64,000 nt of DNA from Allobosea sp. (GCA_024231975.1 JAAEQB010000108.1:124001-188000); one strand, 5' to 3'; numbered from the stretch's first letter, positions 9,681 through 18,793 are shown. Numbers and translations: made by a program. The notes: a model not told the origin generated them from the letters alone.

Positions 9681-11387
9681 ATGTCAGCTGTCGAAAGCTA
9701 TAGCGCGGGTCGCGAGGATTTCGCCGCCCTGCTCGAGGAATCGTTCACCCGGAACGAGGCCCTCGAAGGGACCGTCATCAAGGGCAAGGTCGTTGCCATT
9801 GAGAAGGACATGGCGATCATCGACGTCGGTCTGAAGACCGAAGGTCGCGTCGCCCTCAAGGAATTCACCGGCCCGGGCCGGGACGAGGAGCTCAAGGTCG
9901 GCGACGAGGTCGAGGTCTATCTCGACCGGATCGAGAACGCGCTCGGCGAAGCCGTCATCTCGCGCGACAAGGCCCGCCGTGAAGAGAGCTGGGTCAAGCT
10001 CGAGAAGGCGTTCGAGGCCCGCGAGAAGGTCATGGGCAACATCTTCAACACGGTCAAGGGTGGCTACACCGTCGATCTCGACGGCGCCGTCGCCTTCCTG
10101 CCGCGTTCGCAGGTGGACATCCGCCCGATTCGCGACGTCGGCCCGCTGATGGGTCAGCCGCAGCCCTTCGAGATCCTCAAGATGGATCGTCGCCGCGGCA
10201 ACATCGTCGTCTCGCGCCGCACCGTTCTCGAAGAGACCCGCGCCGAGGCTCGCTCCGAGCTCGTCGCCTCGCTCGAAGAGGGCCAGGTCATCGACGGCGT
10301 CGTCAAGAACATCACCGAGTACGGCGCGTTCGTCGATCTCGGCGGCATCGACGGCCTGCTGCACGTGACCGACATGGCCTGGCGCCGCGTCAACCATCCG
10401 TCCGAGGTCGTGACCATCGGCCAGACGGTCAAGGTCAAGATCATCAAGATCAACCAGGAGACGCACCGCATCTCGCTGGGCATCAAGCAGCTGCTGGCCG
10501 ATCCGTGGGATGGCATCGCCGCTCGCTACCCGGTCGGTACCCGCCTGAAGGGCCGCGTCACCAACATCACGGACTACGGCGCGTTCGTCGAAGTGGAGCC
10601 GGGCATCGAAGGCCTGATCCACGTCTCGGAGATGTCCTGGACCAAGAAGAACGTCCACCCCGGCAAGATCGTCTCGACCTCGCAGGAAGTCGACGTCGCG
10701 ATCCTCGAGGTCGACCAGGTCAAGCGCCGCATCTCGCTCGGCCTCAAGCAGACCCTGCGCAACCCGTGGGAAGTCTTCGCTGAGCAGCATCCGGCTGGTT
10801 CGGTCGTCGAGGGCGAGGTCAAGAACAAGACCGAGTTCGGTCTGTTCCTCGGCCTCGAGGGCGACATCGACGGCATGATCCATCTGTCGGACCTGGACTG
10901 GAACCGTCCGGGCGAGCAGGTGATCGAGGAGTACAAGAAGGGCGACATGCTCCAGGCGGTCGTTCTCGATGTCGACGTCGAGAAGGAGCGCATCTCGCTC
11001 GGCCTGAAGCAGCTCGGCGGCGATCCCTTCGTGGATGCCGGCGAGTTCAAGAAGGGCCAGGTCGTGACCTGCGAGGTCATCGACGTCAAGGAAGGCGGTC
11101 TCGACGTCAAGATCGCCGGCACGGACATGACGACCTTCATCAAGCGCGCCGAGATCGCGCGTGATCGTGCCGAGCAGCGCCCAGAGCGCTTCGCGGCCGG
11201 CGAGAAGGTCGACGCCCGCGTCATCCTCTTCGACAAGAAGGCCCGCAAGATCCAGGTCTCGATCAAGGCCCTGGAAGTGGCCGAGGAGCGCGAGGCGATG
11301 GCCCAGTACGGTTCGGCCGACTCGGGTGCTTCGCTCGGTGACATCCTGGGCGCCGCCCTCAAGAAGGCGACGACCGACAAGAAGTGA
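9681..11387 (+). CDS. rpsA: 30S ribosomal protein S1
   Basis: A 568-residue protein with six S1 RNA-binding repeats, starting roughly at residues 28, 115, 202, 283, 372 and 457. Repeats three and four share the strong signatures ITEYGAFVDLGGIDGLLHV and ITDYGAFVEVEPGIEGLIHV. S1 binds mRNA on the small subunit and aids initiation on structured leaders. Length matches alphaproteobacterial S1. The start at 9681 follows AGGAG five bases upstream. A perfect intrinsic terminator follows the stop, so the gene ends its own transcript. Confidence 0.98.
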   Translation: MSAVESYSAGREDFAALLEESFTRNEALEGTVIKGKVVAIEKDMAIIDVGLKTEGRVALKEFTGPGRDEELKVGDEVEVYLDRIENALGEAVISRDKARREESWVKLEKAFEAREKVMGNIFNTVKGGYTVDLDGAVAFLPRSQVDIRPIRDVGPLMGQPQPFEILKMDRRRGNIVVSRRTVLEETRAEARSELVASLEEGQVIDGVVKNITEYGAFVDLGGIDGLLHVTDMAWRRVNHPSEVVTIGQTVKVKIIKINQETHRISLGIKQLLADPWDGIAARYPVGTRLKGRVTNITDYGAFVEVEPGIEGLIHVSEMSWTKKNVHPGKIVSTSQEVDVAILEVDQVKRRISLGLKQTLRNPWEVFAEQHPAGSVVEGEVKNKTEFGLFLGLEGDIDGMIHLSDLDWNRPGEQVIEEYKKGDMLQAVVLDVDVEKERISLGLKQLGGDPFVDAGEFKKGQVVTCEVIDVKEGGLDVKIAGTDMTTFIKRAEIARDRAEQRPERFAAGEKVDARVILFDKKARKIQVSIKALEVAEEREAMAQYGSADSGASLGDILGAALKKATTDKK

Positions 11388-11424
11388 TCATCAGGCCGCG
11401 TCCGGCGGCCTGACCAATCCATCG

Positions 11425-11458
11425 GCCCGCGCGGAGAAATCCGCGCGGGCTTTTGTTT
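11425..11458 (+). terminator. Intrinsic terminator of rpsA
   Basis: An 11-bp perfect stem, GCCCGCGCGGA at 11425-11435 and its complement at 11440-11450, closes a GAAA tetraloop and is followed by TTTTGTTT. It lies 38 bases after the rpsA stop codon and just before the ribosome binding site of the next gene. Confidence 0.93.
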
Positions 11459-11476
11459 CGGCTGAAGGAGGTGAGC

Positions 11477-12766
11477 ATGGACGACGCAGCGATCGGGATC
11501 GATTTCGGCACCACCAACAGCGTGGTCGCGCTCGCACGTCCCGACGGCTCGGTGACCACCCGCAGCTTCGCGACGAAGCAGGGCGCCGTCGACGCCTACC
11601 GCTCTGCTTTGATGTTCTGGCGCGAGGGCCGGCCGCCCCACGCCCATGTCACCCATGTCAGCGGCCCCGATGCGCTCGACATGGCGCTCGGCATGACAAC
11701 TGAGCACCGCTTCCTGCAATCGCTGAAGACGCATCTGTCGAGCCGCGCCTTCCAGGAGACGCGGCTGTTCGGCAAGCTCTTCCGCCTGGAGGACCTGATC
11801 GCGGTCTTCCTGTCCGACCTGTCCGCCGGGCTCGACGATCTCGGCGGGCGCAGCGTGCTCTCCGGCCGTCCGGTCGTCTTCGCCGGCGACCGGCCGGACG
11901 AGGAGCTTGCCTTGACGCGCCTCTCGGCCGCCTATGGCAAGGCCGGCATGAGCAAGGTCGACTTCGCCTATGAGCCGCTCGGCGCCGCCTATTGGTACGC
12001 ACGCGAGCTGAAGAGGCCGCAGACCATGCTGGTCGCCGACTTCGGCGGCGGCACCAGCGACTTCTCGGTGATGCGCTTCGAGCCCGGCGCGAACGGGACC
12101 TTGCAGGCCGTTCCGCTCTCCCATGCCGGCGTCGGCGTCGCCGGTGACACCTTCGACTACCGCATCATCGAGCATGCGGTCTCGCCGCTGCTCGGCAAGG
12201 GCTCCGACTATCTCTCCTTCGGCAAGCGCCTGCCGATCCCGGCGCATTATCATGCCGCCTTCGCGCAATGGCACCGACTCTCGCTGATGAAGAGCAGGGA
12301 GACCATGACCGAGCTCAAGGCGCTGATCCGCGACGCGGTCGAGCCTGGCCGGCTCGAGGACCTGATGACGGTGATCGAATACGATCTCGGCTACGAGCTC
12401 TACCGCGCCGTCTCCGCCACGAAGATCGCGCTGTCCTCGCAGGAGGAGGCGCAGCTCAGCTTCGACCAGATGGGCGTGCGCATCGACCGCACCGTGACGC
12501 GGGCCCTGTTCGATCGCTGGATCGCCGAGGATGTCGCGGCGATCGAGGGCGCGCTCGACGAGGCGCTGGCAGCTGCCGGTGTCGCTGGCGACAAGATCGA
12601 GGCGGTGTTCATGACCGGCGGCACCTCCTATGTGCCGGCGGTGCGCACCCTGTTCGACCGGCGCTTCAGCCCGCAGCGCATCCATATCGGCGACGCCTTC
12701 CGCTCGGTCGCGAGCGGCCTTGCCCTGCTCGCGCTCGATCGCCAGCGGGCGCTCGCCGCGGCCTGA
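11477..12766 (+). CDS. Hsp70-family protein (YegD-like putative chaperone)
   Basis: A 429-residue protein with an actin/Hsp70-type ATPase fold but no full substrate-binding domain, matching the length of YegD. Phosphate-binding motifs are visible: IGIDFGTTNSVVAL at the N-terminus, LVADFGGGTSDFSVM in the middle and VFMTGGTSYVPAVR near the end. The ATG at 11477 follows AAGGAGG. YegD-like proteins have no well established role; chaperone activity is only inferred from the fold. The gene starts immediately after the rpsA terminator and so has either its own weak promoter or relies on read-through. Confidence 0.9.
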   Translation: MDDAAIGIDFGTTNSVVALARPDGSVTTRSFATKQGAVDAYRSALMFWREGRPPHAHVTHVSGPDALDMALGMTTEHRFLQSLKTHLSSRAFQETRLFGKLFRLEDLIAVFLSDLSAGLDDLGGRSVLSGRPVVFAGDRPDEELALTRLSAAYGKAGMSKVDFAYEPLGAAYWYARELKRPQTMLVADFGGGTSDFSVMRFEPGANGTLQAVPLSHAGVGVAGDTFDYRIIEHAVSPLLGKGSDYLSFGKRLPIPAHYHAAFAQWHRLSLMKSRETMTELKALIRDAVEPGRLEDLMTVIEYDLGYELYRAVSATKIALSSQEEAQLSFDQMGVRIDRTVTRALFDRWIAEDVAAIEGALDEALAAAGVAGDKIEAVFMTGGTSYVPAVRTLFDRRFSPQRIHIGDAFRSVASGLALLALDRQRALAAA

Positions 12767-12796
12767 GCTGGGGATCCTGCCGCGTCGATTGTTGCC

Positions 12797-12825
12797 TTGC
12801 CCCTCCTGCACCGGGGGGCTACATC
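12797..12825 (+). promoter_or_regulatory. Candidate promoter of sppA-ihfB-lapA run
   Basis: TTGCCC at 12797-12802 and TACATC at 12820-12825 with a 17-bp spacer, the same arrangement as upstream of rpsA. It sits between the Hsp70-like gene and sppA, about 90 bases before the sppA start. Confidence 0.42.
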
Positions 12826-12915
12826 ACAGGGCCCCTGGAGCCCGCGCAGACCTGCTTGCCCTGCAAGCGATCGGAGCGTGGCCTCTGTCGCAAAGTGAGA
12901 GCCGGAGCCGCCGAC

Positions 12916-13884
12916 ATGTCGTCCGATGCCGATCTGCTCGCCGATCGCCGCAGCCTGCGGCGCAAGCTCTCGCTCTGGCGGCTGCTCGCGCTCGCCGGCG
13001 TCGTCGTCATGGTCGTCGCCGGTGCCCTGGCCTGGAGCGGGCGCCTGCCGGGCAGCACCGCCCAGGCGCATATCGCCCGCGTCACCATTTCCGGCTTCAT
13101 CTCCGGCGATCGCCGCACGCTCGACCTGATCAAGTCGCTGGAAAACAGCCGTGCCAGCGCCGTCTTGCTCAGCATCGACAGTCCTGGCGGCACGGTGACC
13201 GGCTCGGAAGCGGTTTATGACGCAGTCCGCCGCCTCGCCGCCAAGAAGCCTGTCGTCGCGGTGGTGGACGGCGTCGCCGCCTCCGGCGGCTACATCGTCG
13301 CGCTCGGCAGCGAGCGCATCGTCGCGCGCCAGACCTCGATGGTCGGCTCGATCGGCGTGATCGCCCAGATTCCCAATGTCGCGCGGCTGCTCGACACGAT
13401 CGGCGTCAAGTTCGAGATCACCCGGTCGAGCCCGCTCAAGGCCGCGCCGAGCGGGTTGGAGCCGACCTCGCCGGAAGCGGCGGCCGAGACCGCCCGCGTG
13501 ATCGCCGACAATTACGACTGGTTCAAGCGGCTGGTCGGCGAGCGCCGCAAGCTCGCCGATCCCGAGATCGCCGCCGTCTCCGACGGCCGTGTCCATTCCG
13601 GCCGCCAGGCGGTCAAGCTTAAGCTCATCGACGAGGTAGGCAGCGAGCAGGAGGCGGTCGCCTGGCTGGAGCGCGAGAAGGGCGTCGGCAAGGATCTGCC
13701 GGTGCGTGACTGGCGCCGGCGGAGCGAATCCTCGTCTCTGGGGCTGTGGAGCGCGAGCGAGGCGATGGCGCGCGCCGCCGGGCTGGAGACGCTCGCGGCG
13801 CTGCTCGCGCGCGCTGCCGATGCCCCGGTTGGACTGCGGCTTGACGCGCCCTTGGCGCTCTGGCAGCCTGCCGTCGAAAAGTGA
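12916..13884 (+). CDS. sppA: Signal peptide peptidase SppA, short form
   Basis: A 322-residue inner-membrane serine protease of family S49. One transmembrane anchor spans about residues 20-40. The nucleophile is Ser123 in GVAASGGYIVAL and the general base is Lys175 in SSPLKAAPSG, the Ser-Lys dyad of the short bacterial form; LLSIDSPGGTVTGSEA is the conserved oxyanion-side motif. It degrades leftover signal peptides in the membrane. The next gene, ihfB, starts 28 bases after its stop on the same strand, a frequent order in this group. Confidence 0.95.
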   Translation: MSSDADLLADRRSLRRKLSLWRLLALAGVVVMVVAGALAWSGRLPGSTAQAHIARVTISGFISGDRRTLDLIKSLENSRASAVLLSIDSPGGTVTGSEAVYDAVRRLAAKKPVVAVVDGVAASGGYIVALGSERIVARQTSMVGSIGVIAQIPNVARLLDTIGVKFEITRSSPLKAAPSGLEPTSPEAAAETARVIADNYDWFKRLVGERRKLADPEIAAVSDGRVHSGRQAVKLKLIDEVGSEQEAVAWLEREKGVGKDLPVRDWRRRSESSSLGLWSASEAMARAAGLETLAALLARAADAPVGLRLDAPLALWQPAVEK

Positions 13885-13912
13885 CGATGTTACAAGCGGT
13901 TATATTGCAGCC

Positions 13913-14197
13913 ATGATAAAATCAGAACTCGTCCAGCGCATCTCCGAGCGCAACACTCATCTCTATCAGCGCGATATCGAGAACATCGTCGGCTCGATCC
14001 TTGACGAGATCGTCAAGGCGCTAGCCCGCGGCGATCGTGTCGAGCTGCGCGGCTTCGGCGCCTTCTCGACCAAGGAGCGCGCCGCCCGCGTTGGCCGCAA
14101 CCCTCGCACCGGCGATTCCGTCAAGGTCGACCAGAAATTCGTGCCGGTCTTCAAGACCGGCAAGGAGCTGCGCATGCGGCTGAACGGCAAGACCTGA
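13913..14197 (+). CDS. ihfB: Integration host factor subunit beta
   Basis: A 94-residue DNA-bending protein of the HU/IHF family. The beta-arm signature RVELRGFGAFSTKERAARVGRNPRTG is complete and the N-terminus MIKSELVQRI is typical of IhfB rather than HU. It pairs with IhfA (encoded elsewhere) to bend DNA at promoters, including sigma-54 promoters, relevant because rpoN is in this window. A TATATT hexamer lies about 13 bases before the start and could be a -10 element, but no good -35 is seen. Confidence 0.96.
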   Translation: MIKSELVQRISERNTHLYQRDIENIVGSILDEIVKALARGDRVELRGFGAFSTKERAARVGRNPRTGDSVKVDQKFVPVFKTGKELRMRLNGKT

Positions 14198-14215
14198 AAG
14201 GTCGGAGGGAGCGGA

Positions 14216-14551
14216 ATGAAGGCTTTCTTCAAGGCGCTGGTGCTTGTCCCGGTCGCGCTGCTCGTCGTGCTGTTCTCGGTTGCGAACCGGGCTCCGGTCC
14301 GGGTCTCGCTCGACCCGATCAGCCGCGACGCGCCGGCCTTCGCGCTCGACCTGCCGCTCTTCGCCGTGATCCTCGCGGCCATCGCCGTCGGCATCGTGAT
14401 CGGCGGCTTCGCCTCCTGGTTGGCGCAGGGCAAGCACCGCAAGGCGGCGCGGGTCAATCGCCGCGAGGCTGACAAGCTGCGCAACGAGGCGCAGTCGCTG
14501 CGCGCCGCTGTGCCGGATTCGGCGCTGCCGGCGCTGACCAGCCGCGTCTGA
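14216..14551 (+). CDS. LapA-domain (DUF1049) inner-membrane protein
   Basis: A 111-residue protein with two transmembrane helices (about residues 4-22 and 45-70) and a basic, probably coiled cytoplasmic tail. The sequence SVANRAPVRVSLDPI between the helices fits the LapA/DUF1049 family, whose E. coli member acts with LapB in control of lipopolysaccharide synthesis. It starts 18 bases after ihfB with GGAGGG upstream, so it is in the same operon. Function here is inferred only from the family. Confidence 0.87.
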   Translation: MKAFFKALVLVPVALLVVLFSVANRAPVRVSLDPISRDAPAFALDLPLFAVILAAIAVGIVIGGFASWLAQGKHRKAARVNRREADKLRNEAQSLRAAVPDSALPALTSRV

Positions 14552-14560
14552 AGCAGCCAC

Positions 14561-15505
14561 ATGCGTTTCTTCTCCGCCGCCGAGATCGACGGCCTGCTGA
14601 ACTTCCCCGCTCTGGTCGATGCGCTCGCCGAGGCCTTCCGCGGCGACATCGTCACGCCGGTGCGCCATCATCACGAGATCGAGCGGCCGGATGCGGCCGC
14701 GACCCTCCTGCTGATGCCGGCCTGGACCGCGCCGGAGGCGAATCCGGCCTTCCTGGGCACCAAGGTCGTCACGGTGTTCCCCGGCAATGCCGCGGTCAGC
14801 CTGCCGAGCGTGATGGGCAGCTATCTCTTGATGGACGGCGCGACCGGCGCGCCGCTGGCGGCGCTCGACGGAGCCCGGCTGACATTGTGGCGCACCGCCG
14901 CGGCCTCCGCGCTCGCCTCGCGCATGCTGGAGCGCCCGGATACCAAGCGCATGCTGATGGTCGGGGCCGGCGCGCTCTCGACCTTCCTGGTCAAGGCGCA
15001 CCGCAGCGTCCGCCATTTCGAGGACATCGCGATCTGGGCGCGGCGGTCGGAAGCGGCTGCCGAAGTCGTCGCCGAGCTCGCGCGGGACGGCATCGAAGCG
15101 CGCGTCGCCGAGAACCTGGAAGGCGAGGCGCGCCAGGCCGATCTGATCTCCTGTGCGACGCTGTCGCGTGAGCCGCTGATCCAGGGCCGCTGGCTGAAGC
15201 GCACCGCTCATCTCGATCTGGTCGGCGCCTTCAACCTGTCGATGCGCGAGGCCGATGATGAGGCGCTGCAGCGCGCTCACGTCTTCGTCGATACGCAAGC
15301 CGCGCTGCACGAGGGCGGCGACGTCGCCGTGGCGATCAAGGCGGGCACCTATGCCGCAGAGCAGGTCTCCGGAACGCTGGCCGGGCTCTGCCGCGGCGAA
15401 TACGACGCTGCGGCAGAGCGCGATGACGTGACCCTGTTCAAGTCGGTCGGCACCGCTCTCGAAGATCTCGCTGCCGCCATGCTGGTCTGGAAGCTGGCGA
15501 GCTGA
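14561..15505 (+). CDS. Ornithine cyclodeaminase/mu-crystallin family protein
   Basis: A 314-residue NAD(P)-binding protein. Family marks include GTKVVTVFPGN, ARLTLWRTAAASALASRML and the dinucleotide-binding MLMVGAGALSTFLV near residue 130. Members include ornithine cyclodeaminase, pyrroline-2-carboxylate reductase and alanine dehydrogenase of archaea, so the exact reaction cannot be fixed from sequence alone. It begins nine bases after the LapA-domain gene and is probably cotranscribed with it. Confidence 0.86.
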   Translation: MRFFSAAEIDGLLNFPALVDALAEAFRGDIVTPVRHHHEIERPDAAATLLLMPAWTAPEANPAFLGTKVVTVFPGNAAVSLPSVMGSYLLMDGATGAPLAALDGARLTLWRTAAASALASRMLERPDTKRMLMVGAGALSTFLVKAHRSVRHFEDIAIWARRSEAAAEVVAELARDGIEARVAENLEGEARQADLISCATLSREPLIQGRWLKRTAHLDLVGAFNLSMREADDEALQRAHVFVDTQAALHEGGDVAVAIKAGTYAAEQVSGTLAGLCRGEYDAAAERDDVTLFKSVGTALEDLAAAMLVWKLAS

Positions 15506-15538
15506 AGCGCGGCACGCGGTTCCGCGACTTCTCCGTCA

Positions 15539-15712
15539 TCAGACCCTGACGGCCGGGCCGCCCAGGGCCCCGAGCAGCCAGAGCACGATCACGATCGTCA
15601 GCACCAGGCCGACCACGCCGCCGAGCCCGGCGCCGCCATAGCTGCGATGGCCGTAATAGCCGCCACCGCCGAGCAGGATGATGAGCAGGATGATGATGAG
15701 CAGGGTTGACAT
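15539..15712 (-). CDS. Small DUF3309-type membrane protein
   Basis: A 57-residue protein beginning MSTLLIIILLIILLGGG, with two hydrophobic helices separated by a glycine/tyrosine-rich loop (GYYGHRSYGGAGLGG). Such proteins are widespread in Hyphomicrobiales and of unknown function; members are annotated as DUF3309. The start is supported by GAAGGGG about nine bases upstream on the minus strand. The gene stands alone between the cyclodeaminase homologue and a minus-strand binding-protein gene. Confidence 0.82.
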   Translation of the reverse strand: MSTLLIIILLIILLGGGGYYGHRSYGGAGLGGVVGLVLTIVIVLWLLGALGGPAVRV

Positions 15713-15804
15713 AGTTCGCGCCCCTTCTTTCGTCCGCCCGCGTCTTCGCCGATCGGCGAGCGGGCGTTCGAAGAACGTCGGGCGCGAACGCTAAGTTCCT
15801 TGCG

Positions 15805-16788
15805 TCACTCCGCCTTGATGCCGACCTCGCGGATCAGGCTGACCCATTTGGTCTGCTCGGCGCGGACGAAGGCGGCGAGTTCGGCCGGCATGTTGCCGAC
15901 CGGCTGGGCGGCAAGCTGGTCCATCTTGCCGCGCACCACGGGGTCGGCGATCGCAGCCTTGGTCTCGGCCTGCATCCGGTCGATGATCGCCTGCGGCGTC
16001 TTCGCCGGCGCGAACAGAGCGAACCATGAGGAGACGTCGAAGCCCGGCACGAGATCGTTGATCGGCGGAAATTCGGAGGCGGTCGGCGCGCGCTGCGCCG
16101 TGGTGACGCCGAAGCCGCGGACAGAACCGGCACGGACCTGGGGCAGGGCAGGCGTGATGTTGTCGAACATCAGGTCGACGCGGCCGCCGATCAGGTCCTG
16201 CATCGCCTGCGCCGAGCCGCGATAGGGCACGTGCACCATCTTGACGCCTGTCAGCTTCTGGAAGAGCTCGCCGGCGAGGTGGATCGAGGTGCCGACGCCG
16301 GAGGAAGCATAGGTCAGCTTGCCCGGATTGGCCTTGCCATAGGCGATCAGCTCGGCGGTGTCCTTGACCTTCAGCGTCGGGCTGACGACGAGCAGGTTCG
16401 GCACCAGCGCGACCATGGTGATCGGGGCGAAATCGGTCAGCGGGTCGTAGTTGACCTTGGCATAGAGCGCCGGATTGGCGACGAGGCCGACCGAGACGAT
16501 CAGCAGCGTGTCGCCGTTCGGCTCGGAACGGGCCACCGCCTCGACGCCGATATTGCCGCCGGCGCCAGCCCGGTTTTCGACCACGAAACTCGCGCCCAGC
16601 GCCTGCCCGACCTTGTCGGCGACGAGCCGGCCGAGGATGTCGGTGGCCCCGCCGGGCGTGAACGGCACGACCAGCTTCGGCGTGCGCCCTTGCGGCCAGG
16701 CGCCCTGCGCGCGGCCGGCGGCGGGCAGGGCGAGCGAGGCGCCGAGGCCGCTGAGCAGCGTGCGGCGGTCGAGCAGGGGGCTGGTCAT
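15805..16788 (-). CDS. Bug-family (TctC-like) periplasmic solute-binding protein
   Basis: A 327-residue receptor of the tripartite tricarboxylate transporter type. The N-terminus has an RR-containing signal (DRRTLLSGLGASLALPAAG) that may use the Tat route. Typical Bug motifs are VVPFTPGGATDILGRLVADK near the mature start, VENRAGAGGNIG and MVHVPYRGSAQAMQDLIGGR. The ATG at 16788 is preceded by GGAGGAG. No tctA or tctB permease gene is near, as is usual for the very numerous orphan Bug proteins. The ligand, often a carboxylate, is unknown. Confidence 0.92.
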   Translation of the reverse strand: MTSPLLDRRTLLSGLGASLALPAAGRAQGAWPQGRTPKLVVPFTPGGATDILGRLVADKVGQALGASFVVENRAGAGGNIGVEAVARSEPNGDTLLIVSVGLVANPALYAKVNYDPLTDFAPITMVALVPNLLVVSPTLKVKDTAELIAYGKANPGKLTYASSGVGTSIHLAGELFQKLTGVKMVHVPYRGSAQAMQDLIGGRVDLMFDNITPALPQVRAGSVRGFGVTTAQRAPTASEFPPINDLVPGFDVSSWFALFAPAKTPQAIIDRMQAETKAAIADPVVRGKMDQLAAQPVGNMPAELAAFVRAEQTKWVSLIREVGIKAE

Positions 16789-16936
16789 GATGGCGTCTCC
16801 TCCGGTCGTGCCGCCTGCGGAACGTCGCGCCCGCTCGCTCGGCGTGCCTCGACGCTGCCGGTTCGCGCCCGGCTTGTCCAGTCCGCGCGCCGCAGTGAAC
16901 TTGACCTGCCGGTGAACCGCCTGCGATTCTGCGGCC

Positions 16937-17878
16937 ATGCAGCCGCTTCGCCGTTTCGTCCCACTGATTCTCCTGCCGATGCTGATCGCGGCTGGGGCTG
17001 CCCACGCGCAGTCCACCGCCGACGCCGAGGCCAAGACCCGCGCCGCCAATATCGCGGCCTACCCGGATGCGGCGCGTGCCCTGTTCGGCCAGAAGACCAC
17101 GCCGGCCGCCTTGAAGGCACGCGCGATCGGCTCCTATGCCCGCGGCTGCCTGGCGGGGGCGACCGCGCTGCCGGTCGATGGCGAGAACTGGCAGGTCATG
17201 CGCCTCGCCCGCAACCGCAACTGGGGCCATCCGGAGCTGATCTCGTTCCTCGAGCATTTCGCCCGCGAGGTGCCGAAGATCACCGGCTGGTCCGGCCTCC
17301 TGGTCGGCGACATCTCGCAGCCGCGCGGCGGACCGATGCTGACCGGCCATGCCTCGCACCAGATCGGGCTCGACGCCGACATCTGGCTGACGCCGATGCC
17401 GAGGAAGCGGCTCGACAGCGACGATCGCGAGAACATGTCCGCGATCAACATGGCCCGCTCAGACTGGCGCGACGTCAACCCGAAGAACTGGACCCCGGCC
17501 CATACCCGGCTGATCAAGGCGGCGGCGAGCGAGCCGCGTGTCGAGCGCATCTTCGTCAATCCCGCGCTCAAGGTCGCGCTCTGCCGCGAAGCCGGCTCGG
17601 ACAAGACCTGGCTCAACAAGGTCCGGCCGATCTGGGGCCACAACTACCATTTCCACATCCGCCTGAGCTGCCCGCCCGGCATGGAGGGCTGCCAGGGCCA
17701 GGAGCCGCCCAATTTCGGCGATGGCTGCGGCGCGGAGCTCGATGGCTGGGTCGAGAAGCAATATCAGGCGATCTTCAACCCGCCCAAGCCGAAGCCGGGC
17801 CCGAAGCCGAAGCCCAAGCCGCCCATGTCGCTCGATGCCCTGCCGGCCGAGTGCCGGCAGGTGCTGGTGGCGCGCTAG
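16937..17878 (+). CDS. mepA: Penicillin-insensitive murein endopeptidase
   Basis: A 313-residue periplasmic metallopeptidase of family M74 with signal peptide MQPLRRFVPLILLPMLIAAG. The zinc-ligand motifs are both present: GHASHQIGLDADIW and NYHFHIRL. Six or more cysteines in the C-terminal half (LSCPPGMEGCQGQEPP, FGDGCG) match the family's disulfides. A proline/lysine repeat (PKPKPGPKPKPKPP) near the end is a linker-like addition. The enzyme cleaves D-Ala-meso-DAP cross-links in peptidoglycan. A palindromic repeat block follows immediately. Confidence 0.94.
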   Translation: MQPLRRFVPLILLPMLIAAGAAHAQSTADAEAKTRAANIAAYPDAARALFGQKTTPAALKARAIGSYARGCLAGATALPVDGENWQVMRLARNRNWGHPELISFLEHFAREVPKITGWSGLLVGDISQPRGGPMLTGHASHQIGLDADIWLTPMPRKRLDSDDRENMSAINMARSDWRDVNPKNWTPAHTRLIKAAASEPRVERIFVNPALKVALCREAGSDKTWLNKVRPIWGHNYHFHIRLSCPPGMEGCQGQEPPNFGDGCGAELDGWVEKQYQAIFNPPKPKPGPKPKPKPPMSLDALPAECRQVLVAR

Positions 17879-17976
17879 ATCATCGCGCGTCCGAACGGAC
17901 GCGGTCACGATGATCTATCACGTTGTCATCGCATCGGGTTCTTCCGAAAAGTGGCTTCCACTTTTCGGTCCGATGC
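17877..17976. repeat. Two adjacent palindromic elements after mepA
   Basis: Element one pairs AGATCATCG at 17877-17885 with CGATGATCT at 17908-17916 and encloses GCGTCC/GGACGC around GAAC. Element two pairs GCATCGG (17931-17937) with CCGATGC (17970-17976) and, inside it, an 11-bp perfect arm pair CCGAAAAGTGG/CCACTTTTCGG (17944-17954, 17958-17968). The second form is a known kind of dispersed extragenic palindrome in Hyphomicrobiales. It may also end the mepA transcript, though no T-run follows. Confidence 0.75.
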
Positions 17977-18094
17977 TAAGGCGAGAGCCCGATAGCCCGC
18001 CGCGCAATTCCTCTGTCATAGTGGCGCCTCAGCTTGGCCGAGCGGGATCCATTCCGCTTCGCGCACGGCTTCGCTGCCGACAGAGGAGGACGTG

Positions 18095-18793
18095 ATGAGT
18101 GCCAGGCCGACCATCGTTCTCGTTCATGGCTTCTGGGGCGGGGCCGCCCATTGGAGCAAGGTCATCGTCGAGCTCTCTCGCAAGGGGCATTCCGAGCTCC
18201 GAGCCGTCGAGATGCCGCTGACCTCGCTCGCCGACGATGCCGAACGCACCCGCAAGATGGTGAAGCAGCAGGCCGGCCCGGTGCTGCTGGTCGGCCATTC
18301 CTATGGCGGCGCCGTCATCACCGAGGCGGGTGACCTGCCCAACGTCGCTGGCCTCGTCTACATCGCCGCCTTCGCGCCCGATGCCGGCGAGAGCCCCGGT
18401 GGCATCAGCCAAGCGGCTCCGCCGGCCGCATTCGCCAATCTCGCTCCGGACAGCGACGGCTATCTCTGGGTCAAATACGACAAGTTCCACGAGAGCTTCT
18501 GCCAGGACCTGACCGCTGACGAAGCTCTCGCCATGTCAGTTGCGCAGAAGGCGCCGCTGGCGTCGACCTTCGGCGATACCATCACCGCGCCGGCCTGGAA
18601 GACGAAGCCGAGCTGGTATCAGCTCTCTACCGACGACCGCATGATCCATCCGGACAATCAGTACCGCATGGCCGAGCGCATGAAGCCGCGCCGCATCCTG
18701 ACGCTCGATGCGAGCCACGCCTCCCTGGCCTCGCGGGCGGGAGAGGTGGCCGAGTTCATCGATGAAGCCGCCCGGGAACTCGCCAAGACCTGA
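18095..18793 (+). CDS. Alpha/beta-fold hydrolase
   Basis: A 232-residue hydrolase with the esterase-like pattern IVLVHGFWGGAAHWSK at the start, nucleophile elbow GHSYGGAV, and likely catalytic histidine in LDASHASLASRAGEV near the end. It resembles the salicylate-esterase-like alpha/beta hydrolases common in soil bacteria. I use ATG 18095; a GTG three bases earlier is also possible, both served by AGAGGAGG. No signal peptide is visible, so it should be cytoplasmic. Substrate unknown. Confidence 0.86.
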   Translation: MSARPTIVLVHGFWGGAAHWSKVIVELSRKGHSELRAVEMPLTSLADDAERTRKMVKQQAGPVLLVGHSYGGAVITEAGDLPNVAGLVYIAAFAPDAGESPGGISQAAPPAAFANLAPDSDGYLWVKYDKFHESFCQDLTADEALAMSVAQKAPLASTFGDTITAPAWKTKPSWYQLSTDDRMIHPDNQYRMAERMKPRRILTLDASHASLASRAGEVAEFIDEAARELAKT

